64,000 nt of DNA, taken from Opisthocomus hoazin (Eukaryota; Chordata; Aves; Opisthocomiformes; Opisthocomidae). Below are positions 32,581 to 44,943 of the stretch, piece after piece. A program made the translations under genes and the position numbers. The stretch's first letter is position 1; the number at the start of each line of letters is the position of its first letter. The stretch is from the NCBI RefSeq assembly GCF_030867145.1, contig NC_134415.1:73437300-73501299 (forward strand). The letters run 5' to 3'. Under the pieces are notes generated by a model. That model was not told where the DNA came from. It made no database searches and was given only the letters and a program-made list of their open reading frames with translations.

Positions 32581-35089
32581 CTTCCATGTAAAATAAATTG
32601 TATTGCATTTCCTTCTATGCTACCAGATGGATTTGAAATCTTCAGAGTGGATACAATATTTGGTTAATCACTCAACTTCGTTTTAAGTTGGTGTTTTCAG
32701 GAATCCCGTTCATTAAATTCCAGTTTTTTCATGACACCTTTTTTCCTTTGCTTGACAGTGGAATTTAAGGCTTGGGCTGTAAAATCCCACCAAAGCTCCT
32801 GAAATCTGTGAATATAGCTGAAGTAAGCTTTTTGTTCCTTTGTACCTTTAACATTGCCTTGTATATTAGTGTTTGGGGTATATGCCCAGTCCTAGTGCGT
32901 ACTGAAATGTCTGAAAGCTGGTTCTGCAGGAAGAGTTCACTTGACATTTCCAAATTTCAACTCAGAAAATTCATATTTATTTAAACATATGACTTCTTGT
33001 TTGCTCCTGTTATTTCTATGCTGTGATTGTAAACCGTGACAGGGACCGTCTTTCTGTTCTGTGTTTAGACAGCACCTGGGGCAACGCACCTGGTGAATGC
33101 CTGAGGCTCCTAGCAATAGTGAAAGGGAAGGATGTGTAACAACTATACCTAGCTGCTAAGTTTTGAGTCACTTCTAGGTTATGTATCACTGTCCAAACGG
33201 ATTTTGCCATAACTTTCCTTTCTTCCTTTGTTTCTCTATACATGTATAGCTTCATAGTATGAAATGGGCATTGTAATTACCTGGTCTGCCCATTTACAGG
33301 CCTGGGAGGTAGTTAAGAACTTGGATTTTCTTCTCCCCTCCCCCTTCTCTACATCATACTGCAGGGAAATACATGGATTTTCAGGGGTCCTGCAGCAGAT
33401 CTGGAGATACATCTCACTCCACTGTTTTAACAGTGTATTTTGGCATCACATATGGATGGCATTAGAAAGAAAAAATGCTTTGTGCTTTGGCTTCTGAATC
33501 AGTCCAGCCACAGAGCTTCACACTTTGTGAATATTTCAGCTTCTGTCATAGTTTTTTCTTGTGATGCATGGGCAAAAGAAGGGAAATGGCACTATCAAGC
33601 ATTTACATTTCAGCAGAAGCTTGCCAGAATTTAATACGACAAAGAACAAATATTTCATTAACTGTAAGTACTCCTTCTTGTCCTCAAAATCCTCCTGCAT
33701 ATAATATGAAAAGAAAAATGCCTTATAGAAAAAATTGCAAGAATTTTAATAATGGAAAGTGTTAAAAAGCCAGGATACATCATCCCAACTTCCCTGGGTC
33801 TCCCTCTAGTGATAAGGGTAGAAAGCATCCTGATACTTTGTAGTCAGGAAATTTTAGTTGATTTTCAATATAGGAAAAGGAGAGTAACTTAAATACATTT
33901 CTGAAGGGTATCTGCAACTGCACCATTAGCCAACACAAATGAGGATGTGCTTTAGCAATACATATTCACCATTGCATTCATTAAAAACAGCCTTTATTTG
34001 GCTTAAAATACAACAGGAATTTGATAAAAATGCCTAGAATAATCTTGTTGAATCAAATTAAATGGTGCAGTCTCCAAAGGTGCATTTGCTCAACAACTTT
34101 TGAAACAAAATGCACAAAACTGCAAAAGATGCTGTTTTATAGCATTTTATTTAAAATCAGTAGTGACTTCTATGAACACGAACAATCTCAAGAGCACCAA
34201 GAAGTACAATCAGCAAACATCTCCACAGAAAATATTTAACACCAGACAATAACTTTTTATTTTCCATTCAGTTCATATCTCCATCACTCCATTTTTTTTC
34301 CAAGTAATCTGTTCATCATTTTTTAAGAATATAGTTTTAAACAAGACACAGACAAAAAATCCTGCATGTCCCTTTACCTTCTGCCTATGGGTAAACCACC
34401 TGATCCGACCATTCAGGTTGTTTAGCTTTCAAATACCTCCTAGCTTTCATAGGCTTGAAACAATTTTCAGTCATCTCCCCTACATGTTTCAGTGGTGTCT
34501 CCTTTTCTCCCTTACAAAAACTGCTGCAGGCCACTACATACATATTGTCAGAACATTTGGACTCTGAGGAATATGGTCATTTAGCTTCCCATTTTTAAAG
34601 CCTTATATTTAGTAGGGACATTTTCTCCAAATGTTGGTTCCCAGACCCATATCCAAACCCAAAGCTACTACTGAAAAGATATCCAGCAGGGATATTGATG
34701 ACCAGATTAAACAAACAAACAAAAAAAAACTCCTCACTAAAATAAAGAGAGACTGCTAAGTAGGCTCCTTACTCTCAAATGAATTTTGTAAATGAAGTTG
34801 CCCTAAATTAAGGAAGGCAAATTTCCAATGAGGAAAAGAAAGAAAAAGCCTTCCTCCATCAGGCAAGATCTGTCACTTCGTGTTCTACCCACTATCCTTA
34901 TGAAGCTATCACAGAAAGCTTGGGGACACAGCAAAAAGATCTATCAAAGAGAAATCAAAGATGTCAATTGCTAAAAAAATTTTGAACGAGTAATAGGGTA
35001 GAGTGACAGAGAAAGGTTTCAGGGAATCTGTTCTTACCCTGATAATCTGGTGATCAGTGAATAATCTGGTGATCAATTGTTTTTACGCA
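32581..35089. other. Intergenic DNA, no gene seen
   Basis: This is an AT-rich spacer with no identifiable exon or repeat family. Just before the next CR1, at 35042-35079, there is a two-copy tandem duplication of ATAATCTGGTGATCA. Confidence 0.55.
35042..35079. repeat. Two-copy tandem duplication, about 19 bp
   Basis: ATAATCTGGTGATCAGTGA is followed directly by ATAATCTGGTGATCAATTG, two nearly identical units. It abuts the 5' end of a CR1 copy, so it may reflect replication slippage or an insertion-associated rearrangement. Confidence 0.75.
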
Positions 35090-36077
35090 GGCTGGCAGCC
35101 TGTCACAAGTGTGACAAGTGATCACAGGTGATACCTGGTCCCCAGGGATCAATACTGGGCCTCACACTGTTCAACACCTTCACGAATGGGATTGAAAATA
35201 CCCTCACCAAGTTTGCTGATCACACTAAACTGAGTGGTGAGGTAGACAAGTCAGAAGGGCGAGGCATCTTACAGAGATACCCAGACAGGCTGGAAGAGTG
35301 GGCAAGCAAGAACTGTATGTAGTTCAACAAAGACAGGTACAAGGTTCTGCAGCTGGGACAACACAACTAAAGAGCCCAGTACAGGCTAGGATCTGTGTGG
35401 CTGGGAAGCTGCCTTGCTGAAAGGGACCTGGGGGTCCTGCTTGGACAACAAGCTGGACAGGAGTCAGCAATGCATTGCTGTAACAACAAAGGCAAATCGT
35501 ATCCTGGGCTGCATTCACAAGGTCATTATTAGCAGAGATTGAGATGTGATCATCCCGCTCTACTCAGTGCTTGTCAGGCTGCACCTGGAGTACTGTATCC
35601 AGTTTTGGTCACCACAATTCAAAAGACACACACTGGAGAGGTTTCAGAGGAGGGCCATGAAGATAATTCAAGGGCTCGAGAACCTGTCTATGAGGAGAGA
35701 CTGAAGGAGTTAGGTCTTTTCTCCCTGGAGAAGGCTCAGGGGGGACCGCATCACAGTTTTCCAGGGTGGCCACAGTGAGGATGGAGGGTCTCTTTTCACA
35801 AGGAGCCACATGGAGGGGACACAGGAAAATGGGTACAAGTTTTACTGCGAGAGGTTTCATCTTGGTATAAGAAATACATTTTTTACAGTAGGAACAATCA
35901 TTCACTGTAATAGCCTCCCCAGAAAACTGGTGGAGTAGCCACCACTGGAGGTTTCCAACACATGACTGGAGAGACCACAAGATAATCTCATCTAGGCTCC
36001 CTTTTCCATGAAAGTTTGGACCAGATGATCTTTTGAGGTCTCTTCTAACTTCGGCTGTTTTATTATTCTATGATGCA
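35090..36077 (+). mobile_element. CR1 LINE, 5'-truncated, with 3' end
   Basis: The sense strand starts at the RT motif region (GPQGSILGLTLFNTFTNGIE) and continues into TKFADHTKLSGEV, the position of the catalytic FADDTKL box. Here the second Asp is changed to His. It then runs through the RT C-terminal part, the conserved GAGAAGGCTCAGGGGGGACC block and the 3' UTR, ending in TTATTCTATGATG, a decayed form of the CR1 3' octamer tail. Several stops and indels show it is dead. At nearly 1 kb it is the longest CR1 copy here. Confidence 0.95.
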
Positions 36078-39000
36078 AACTACACTAAGGTTTTTGCTAA
36101 CATTTGGACATGCATTTTTTATTAAGAAATTGTCCACACAATCTTGTTATTAACACACAGTATCCTCCAGAGAGCATCACATTTAGCAGTTTCTCCTCAG
36201 AAGAAAACAGGCCAAATTCATCCCCAGAAAAACCTAGACAGAAATGGTGGTCCAAGTGTTCTCATTTCTATTCGGCTCCATAGTGTTGCCTTCTTACCCA
36301 GTGTCAGGCAACACTGGCAGAGGTTGTTTGGTTTCATTTCTCAACTTCCAGTGATACAGGTCTCACTCAGCATGTCTTAAAGAAAGACAGGTGGGGTTTT
36401 TTGTTAGACCTGCAGGAATCTCATCCAAGCCTGAAAACGAGAAGCAGATGGGACAGTTCACCATTTGCTTGCCTGAATGAGATAACGTCAGAGATCTCTC
36501 TAAAAGGTTTAATTATTTCCTTTATCTCATCCTCTTTACAATTCTCTTGGAATCTGAATCAGGTAAGATAAATTATTTGAGGATTTGGTTTTGACATTGA
36601 TGTCTTCTGTCCTGGCTCCAATTCATAGTCAGTGCTGAACAAATGGCTGATTTGCCACACATTACCATTCTTTGACTATGTGACTTCTGGCTGTCTAAAA
36701 TAGAAAAATTATCATTGTTGCAGCCACCCCTTTTCTCCTTGATGAAGGATCATGCTGATTTTTTTCTAAACTAAATTACTTTCAACATACAAGTTGACAG
36801 AGATACAGAAGAAGAAAAATTCCACAGCTGAGAAATCTTAATAAAATGAGAAAAGGATTATAAATATCAAGCAAGAAAACATAATTTATGGGTCAACTTG
36901 CATAGATTTTGTACTGTCTTCATTTGACATAGATGATAACACAGATCAGCACACGACACACAAGTATTTAAAACCACATGAGATTCTAGTTATTAGGAAG
37001 AAATAAAAGACCCAAGAGGATATTCTGAGTTAGTCTTAAAGGCTGGAAAAATTGCAAAATTACATCCGAGGTCAGAAGTAACTAGCAAAAAACATTTACA
37101 GAGGAAAGATCTTGTTGTGAAAGTTAAGCCAAGAACTCACGAACACCAGGGTATGCATAGTTAGGAGAGAGATGCCAAGAAGAAAATTAGGAGCTCCAAG
37201 CTTTGCAAAGTAATTTCTTCCATGGTTCATTAAAAACACTAATATAAGGTGCCCACCTTGTTGCACCAATTTACCAGTCAAATGTTGAAATATGAATGGG
37301 ACAACTTGGCTATTAGGTTGAGAGTTTTAAAAATAATTTCAATAACAGAAAAAATGTTACTAAATGAAGAAGAGGTTCAGTGAAGAGTAACAGAAATCAT
37401 CAGAAGGCTGATACTGATGATAATCTACAATTAAAAATGCTAAATACATCAAACTTAGCAAAGGGTTGACTGAGGGGTGATGTAACCATAGTTACAGATA
37501 TATTTTTAAAAAATGTTAACCTCAATATGATATGGATAAAGTAATGCTGGAAAAAATTGTTTAAATATCAGTAAAAAGTGAGAATGAGTGTTTTCTGGTT
37601 TTCTTGATAAAAAAATGAAGGAAGTTGCATAGCCTGGGAATATTTGGTACATGAGGCATCATTTTAAAAGTGCAGATGGATTGTATGAATCAGTTGGCCA
37701 CTGCCTTTATGAAAAAAAAAGGGTTTCTTTTTGTAAAAAAGGAGTGAAAACTCTTAATATTACCATCACTGAAAAGGTAATTACATTTTAAGTAGCTCAA
37801 GACATGAGTCAAGAAAGAGCTCCTCACTGTTGCTGTAGTTACCACTGACTGTAACAGTAAGCAAGTGTTCTGGGGAATTAGGGTGAGCCATGGCATTCCT
37901 CGGGCTTGCTGGGTAGTGTTTCTACAGAAGGAAATTCTGACCAACACCACCTGTCCTGTGGTCTCACAGCTATTATTCAAACTTCTCCAAAATCATTGGG
38001 AGGCTTTCCACTGACTTAGACTGACATTCTCTCATAGTGAAATGAACTTCTGGCTAGCACCCAAAGTTCAGGAAAGCTCCGAGGACAAGGTCCTGACCTT
38101 TCTATGTGTAACAAGAGCGAAAAAAAATAATAGTAAGGGAGGAGGCCAGGCAGGACTTGTAAAGAAGAACAGCAACTTTGAGGATTTCTCCCTTGAGGCC
38201 TGTGTAAGGTAATGATACGTGCTGGGACTCTGCTCCAAACTGATGGGGATGGGAAGAAGGATGGTAGGAAGCTGGGTGAAGGAAGAGGGAGAAAGGGCCT
38301 GGCACGGCAGAGGGGAATGAAGAACCCAACTGGCAGCCCTTCCACAGAGTTCTGAAGAGCTGCAGGGATTTAAGGTCCTCCAAGTACCTTATGAATCTCT
38401 CTCACTTTCCTATTTCCTTTACAAATTCAAGAGAAACTGAAAGCAAAAAAGCAGAGGAGAGAAAGAGGAAAGGCTTTGCATTGGTGGCAAGAGGAAGGAA
38501 GTAGCCCAATTACAAGGAAAAAAAATAATGTAAATCACAGACATAAAATGCAGTGTCTTGTATTCTGCTGCTGTAGTAGCGTATATTGCAATACTATGAG
38601 CTTCAAGGCTGTTGGGAACTTCAAGCTTCTCTGAACTACATAGAGAATGGAAAGACTGGGAAATGTATATGACATAACAAATGAGGGGGAAGAAAGATAC
38701 ATTCTCATGTTTGATCTTTCTCAGTAGATGACAACATTTGGTTCTTTTTCTCATCCAAGCACTGGATGCAGTAACCACTAGGTGTCAGAGAGATGTATTC
38801 CTGAATCAGATGTAATCTGATGAAATACTGAATCAGAAAATTAAGAATGAGAAATGGTGTGGTGGCAAGTGGAGTGCATCTGGTGGGCAGGCAGAAAGAG
38901 GACAGTGCCCTCCCTCTATTGCACTATCTCGGGTGACACACAATCAGGAGCACGCAACCAACCTCCTGAGAGGGTCCCACCTCAGACCGGTCCCTTTGTT

Positions 39001-39767
39001 TGCCCCGAATACACACCACCGACTTCAAGTGGTGGGAATGAAAATTTGGAGCATGTCACACATTCTGTCCTCCTATTCAATTTATTGGGATTTTAATGTT
39101 CCCTGTCATGGGGCTTGTGCCTCATCGAGGTGGAAATACAAGCTTGCAACTGATTCTGCCACTGGAAAATCACATATCACAGAATTACAGGCTCTCAAAC
39201 ATATTGTACTATTGAAGGCACAGAGCAACTGCAGACTACAAGCATTTCCAGTTAGTTCAGTAAAATTTAGTCTTCCTCTTCAGTGGGACACAGAAGTTCA
39301 AGTTAAATTTCTTTTTCCCAGATGTATCTATCTACCTACTGTATTAGATGAGAGACAAAGCTAAACAGAGGGACAGTTTCCGTTCCTAAACCAAGCAAAT
39401 CACTCAGAAAGGGAAAAGCAAAAACTGACCCAAGTTGTTAATGAAGGCCAATTTTGTTCATTTGAAGAAATCAGGAAACATTGTCATAACTATGAATAGC
39501 TATCCTACACAGCCATAGGTATACCTGTGTATATTGATAAGTTAACACTGAAGAGAAATCTTTTGCTCAGAAAAAGCTTTCTGGTTAAAGTGAAGAATCC
39601 ATAATCATAAAATACGATTAAATATGGGCATGGAATAAGTGGTCCGATTTTACTCAGGAGATTCCACCTTCCCCGATTGAAGCCGAATGGTTGGCCTTAG
39701 AAAGGGATTATGAGAAGAGATGGGAGGAAACAGACCATCCACATCAGAAAACTGATGACATCCATAA

Positions 39768-39779
39768 TAATAATAATAA
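39768..39779. repeat. Short (AAT)n microsatellite
   Basis: Four or so uninterrupted ATA/AAT units in AT-rich intergenic DNA. It is short and of low significance. Confidence 0.6.
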
Positions 39780-41879
39780 GCTTGCACTAATAATGTTTTA
39801 ACCCAAGGCTGCACAGAGAGTGCCTTTAAATTTGCCTTCCTGGGAGGTGGCGAGCCTCGGCAGTCACAGACCAACTCTGTAACTGCTGCTGAGGGGACAG
39901 CCCCCCACCCAGGCACGGGCCACGTTCCATGTGGCAGGTGCTTCTCTGGGCTTTCACCAGCAGCAACTCCAGTGGAAGGATTTTGCCTCCCTCCCCCTGC
40001 CAGCCAGCCCAAGCACAAATATTTATTCAAATGGGATAAACAGCAGAAACAATTTTTGGAAGAAATAGAAATTCATATTATTAGGACTGTGGAAACACAG
40101 TGCCAGACATTTAAAAGTATAATCAAGACACTTAAGTCCAGCCATAACATTTAGATTCTATTTAATCCTAATGTATTTTTGTAACTGATTTTTGATGAAT
40201 CAGCCTTTTAAAAATCTTTACCTAAACTGTTCTATGGATTTATATGCAAATACTACCCTTTGTAAACCTAAATGTTGGCATATATTCCTACCACAGTTTA
40301 CAAGTAGCCTAACTATTTACCTTTCAGATTATTCCTAGATCTTTTGATGTTAAATAGCATCCAAAGAAAGGAAAGTGCTACCTTTTGGTACATCACTAAA
40401 ATAAACAGACTTGGGGACCACAAAAGTCCCTCTGCTAACAGGCTGGCAAGCAGGCTAATTTAAACAAGATTGGTTAGCTCAGTTTTGTTCAGATTATTTG
40501 CTTAGCATGTGCAAGAAGCATAGTTTGGGAAATTATATGCATTATAAATGAGCTACTTCAAAGACTGCTAGAGTGTGTCAAACGTCAGTTCACCTTTTGA
40601 TGTTCCTAGTTGACCAAACTGGTACTTTTGACTGGAACGAAACGAGACACCCGAACAGCACTAAACTCAAGACAAGCAACAAAGCAATCTTGTAAAGACC
40701 TGCTAAGCTTCCCTACCAGGTCAAGTTCATGCAGGAAGAGGTAAGACTGGGACGAGGACTGTGAACATCCTTCTGCTTATGAATGAATTTCCTATTCTCT
40801 TCTGTTCCACAAAAAGGGAAAGAACCTTTTATTTTCTTCTTTGCCACGTGTTGCCCCTACAGTAATGGATGCTTCTTAAACTCTGATCATATTGGAGACT
40901 TGCTTCTACCTACTTTCATGGAAGTTTCCAAACTTAATTTCTCTTGCACTACAGATATCTTCATCCCTCACCAGTAGCCTGGAATGATCAAAAAAGTCAG
41001 TAAGACTACAGAAAACAAAAGTGACAGTGTGAGTTAACAGAGCGAGCAATGAGATTAAGATTGGGCATAGCTATAGCTTTACACAGTGTAAAGGGCCCAG
41101 AGATGGCCAGCTAGAGCAAAAAGTCCCTAACCTCACCTTTTAAGGGAAACAGAGATTCAAACTTCAGCTTGTCACCTTGGATTTCGAAGAGATCTTCCCA
41201 CACCCTGTATTGCAGGTGACAGTCAAAGCCATGATTTCACTGAAATGTCTGTAATATTCACGCTGCATTTTGATGCAATCTATAATTTAGTGCTCATATG
41301 GAAGCTGACAGGTCCACTCAACTTCATTTATGTATTTCTCGTTGCAAAGGTTCACAAAACACTCCCTCTGAGTAAAATCTTCTGCTTAATGTACAGAAAT
41401 ATACATTAACAGAAACATACATATAAAACCCCTCCAACGACACATTGCTACGTTACACACAGTACTGCAGCCCTAATCTCAACTCACACCATTTTCTGTT
41501 AGCGCATCCTAGATAAACACCCTCAAACAATGCATTTGAAATGCAAACATACGGGATAAGACATAATGAAATACTATACCATATATATCTATATAGTATA
41601 ATATAATGTAAAGACAAAGCATTATTTTCTCTTTCTCATAAGAAAATTCAGTCTTGTTTAAATAGGCACTAAAAATATTTAGGATTTAAGGAGTCAGACA
41701 TTTTAAAGAGTTAAGACAAAGCTCTATACAATACTAAAATAGCTACCAAATGTAACAAGATTTACCTGGGGAGACTTTTAGCCCATTCCCACATATGTTC
41801 TTTAAAACTACTTTGTCCCTTGGTGGTGCAGAAGCAAATTAGCAGCATGGGAAAAGTGCTAGGGAAAACAGAAGGTGTA

Positions 41880-42160
41880 GATTAATTTCACACCTAATTA
41901 TTAATTAATTTGCTCAGGCTCAGCTGGAATAATCAGCACTTGAACAGCTTCACTTGTTCCCAGCGAGCTGCTGCAGTGTCTGTTTAAAATTCCATGGGGG
42001 TCACAGTTGCATCAGGCTGAATAATAATGATTGCAGGTAGCTGGAGTCCAAGCCCAAGCCCCTGTTCATGGGATCTGCACCACATGATTTTATAGTACCA
42101 AGCACGACCAGGTCACCATTGGTGGGGCAGATAGACATGATTTCTCTCTAATAGTTGAGT
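41880..42160. promoter_or_regulatory. Candidate regulatory block with T-box and homeodomain motifs
   Basis: The block opens with ATTAATTTCACACCTAATTA, which holds the T-box core TCACACCT (41888-41895) flanked by homeodomain ATTA cores. More TAAT cores and a nuclear-receptor half site (AGGTCA near 42110) follow, and no repeat is present. T-box factors control connexin genes in heart, so a link to GJA1 is possible, but binding is inferred. Confidence 0.3.
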
Positions 42161-44492
42161 TACACTAACATAAAACCGAAGAGGAGGAGTATTCAGCTGA
42201 AGTAGCTCCATTGATCTTGCATTGCTGTAAAATTGTAAGAGTGTTAAGACAAAGCCAGCGCTGTTGACATTGGAAGAATTATCCAAGTAAAATTAATCTG
42301 CATAATGTACCATGCACCAAGGCTTTGGTGCTCTGATACAAGCAGCATGTAGTGTTGGCAGATGACAGGTTCCACTAACTTATTAAATAACACAGAAATC
42401 ATCTCTGACTGATAGATGGTGTGAAAGGCTGGCTGAAATTTTCCTACATGCTGCCTCTCTTTCAGAGAAAACTTCTAAAATACAGCATATATAAGCAGTT
42501 CCTTGTACATTTGATCCAGATTGCCTTTCACTCCCTTCTGTAGCCCATGAAAGTTGTAGTTTGCTGTAACATCTGTCTGATCAGAAGCCTTCCATTTACA
42601 CAAAATAAGCAACAATTTGAAAAAGAGTGTTATGCTTATATAAAGATATGACACATCTGCTACATCCTACCCTTATTATGTTATCCTAGGTATCAGACAC
42701 TGGTAGAAAAACTGTCATTGACCTAGAGAGAACTGAGTAGAGAAAGAGGCACAGGTGAAAAACAGAAAACATTTGGGACCAGATTCAGAAGGAAGTCTGG
42801 TATAAGCAGGACTCGGTAAACGTTATACCCCAAACTGAAAATTAGTATGCAGCCTCCTGTTCGGCTCTGAAGATTCCAAATAGCTGCACACCTCTTTCTG
42901 CTTCAGTCTCGCAGTGCTCACTGATGCTGTCTAGCTCTGCTCTAGAAACTGGGAATTCAACACAAACCTGCTCCTAGGACAGTTTTATAGCTGCTGAGGA
43001 GTAGGCTCGGCTGAGCAGGACTTTGCTCTTCTCCTGCTGGTGATTTGCAAAGCAGGTCAGGATCTGCCACCTGGGTAGGAGTGAGATGATGGGACCATCT
43101 CTCCTGTCAGGACATCATGCATTTTATATTAAGCAGTTACTGGACTTGGCAGTCATAAAAGGACACTCCCACATCAGTGCTTAGCCACAATGCTACAGTC
43201 AAGCTCCATCCCTGTATGCACTTTTCAGCTACAGGAATCTAGCACTGCTCTGGGAAACCTCCTTCCCCTCCCCGCGGCACTCACGCTACGGACTGCTGAT
43301 TGGGACTTTGCTGACAGTGGAAGGTTTGGGGTCCCTCAGGATGGAGGATGTCTAATATGCAGATCTACCATGGCTAACCTCTCCTCAGACAGAGCTAGGG
43401 CACACGCTGAAAAGACACCAGGAGCTTTACCTAGCTTATTCAAGCAGTCTTGATGAGCAATTACCCTCAGAAGAGAATGTGGATACCAAAAGTAGAGAGA
43501 AGCACGTACCTGCAGCCCCAAATAAGGCACCTGAGCTCCAGAGGAGGATTTGAGGGACGGTCCCTCATTTTACATTTTCTACCTGCATCTTCCATGTTCA
43601 GTTTGTTGGGGGAAGGCAAAAAAATGAGTAAGAATGAGCTGAGGGCCTTAGGCCACCAAACCTTCCCATGCACTGTCTAAAAAACGCTATTTCAGTGGTC
43701 CCTTTTGGATATCAGGTCCCATTCTGGAATAAAGTCCATAAAATAAGAGCCATGCAGTATATTTCTGTAAGCAATCACAGACATCTGCAGGGGGCAGCTC
43801 ATATCAGTAATCTCAGTGAAGTATTTCAGTCTCTGATGGATAGGAATTGGAGTGTCCTGGTTAAAATGCAGAAAATTCTACATATGAGTAAATAAGAAAA
43901 AGAATAAATGGTTCAGTTCTGCAAAGTGAGAGATTCTTGGCATCCATTGCCTTCAAAAACAACTGAGAATGTGCAATAACCCTTAGGACTGATCTTCAAG
44001 TAACCTCTGAGGGAAAGCATTACAAACATAAGCTAATTTTAAAAATCAGGTGTAAAACCCATAAAATTATAGCAGAGCATATTTACTGTTTTATACCAAG
44101 ATCTATGTTTGTATAAAATTTCATGAAAATTGCACGTAATTTACCACGGGTTATTTTTTTAATAAAAAGTAGGAAGAAAGGGAATAATAATTTCCCTATA
44201 TTTTTATATTATTTTCATCACAGTAGGTAACCTACCTGTAATAAAAAAAAATGCAGCCACTCTGTTTTGTAATGCTGTGCTTATTGTATTGAGTTATATG
44301 CAATATAATACACATCAATACCATATGGTGCATAAGCAGTAAAATAAAGAGTATGAAACACAATGGCATTACAATTATTTAGTGCTATAAACACTATAAA
44401 GCATCAGAGGAGCTAACAAAAAATTATACTGAAAACTGAGCAGGACTGTATTTTTAAAGTTTTTTGAGAACTTTGCCAAGAACCACTCATTT

Positions 44493-44943
44493 GTGAGGGC
44501 TATGAGGATGATGAGGGGACTGGAGCATCTCTCCTAGGAGGAAAGGCTGAGGGAGCTGGGCTTGTTCAGCCTGAAGAAGAGAAGGCTGAGAGGGGACCTT
44601 ATAAATGCTTATAAATATCTGAAGGGTGGGTGTCAAGAGGATGGGGCCAGACTCTTTACAGTGGTGCCCAGTGACAGGATAAGGGGCAATGGGCACAAAA
44701 TGAAGCACAGGAAGTTCTGTCTGAACATGAGAAAGAACTTCTTCCCTCTGAGGGTGGCGAAGCACTGGACCAGATTGCCCAGGGAGGTTGTGGAGTCTCC
44801 TTCTCTGGAGATATTCAAGACCCGCCTGGATGAGGTCCTGTGCAGCCTGCTGTAGGTGACCCTGCTTCGGCAGGGGGGTTGGACTAGGTGATCCACAGAG
44901 GTCCCTTCCAAACCCTAACATTCTGTGATTCTGTGATTCTGTG
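44493..44943 (+). mobile_element. CR1 LINE, 5'-truncated 3' end
   Basis: The copy covers the last part of CR1 ORF2 and the 3' UTR. It has TCTCCTAGGAGGAAAGGCTG, the GAAGAGAAGGCTGAGAGG block, TTCTTCCCTCTGAGGGTGGC and GGGTTGGACTAGGTGATC, and ends in three TTCTGTGA octamers. The octamer tail is the classic CR1 3' terminus. It is less decayed than the other copies, which suggests a younger insertion. Confidence 0.96.

Larger units (their letters stand above)
36078..44492. other. Intergenic DNA with a candidate enhancer block
   Basis: No gene or interspersed repeat family is recognised. It includes a short (AAT)n run near 39768-39779, a weak CTCF-like motif at 38775-38788, an AT palindrome at 41571-41599 and an enhancer-like block at about 41880-42160. 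Open frames of up to about 143 codons (such as 38933-39364 +) have no family resemblance. Confidence 0.55.

Noticed and set aside
38775..38788. Second CTCF-like motif (CCACTAGGTGTCAG)
   Set aside because: It departs from the core at the GGC positions, which are the most constrained; too weak to call.
41571..41599. AT-rich palindrome (ATACTATA/TATAGTAT)
   Set aside because: Short arms in low-complexity AT sequence are expected by chance.
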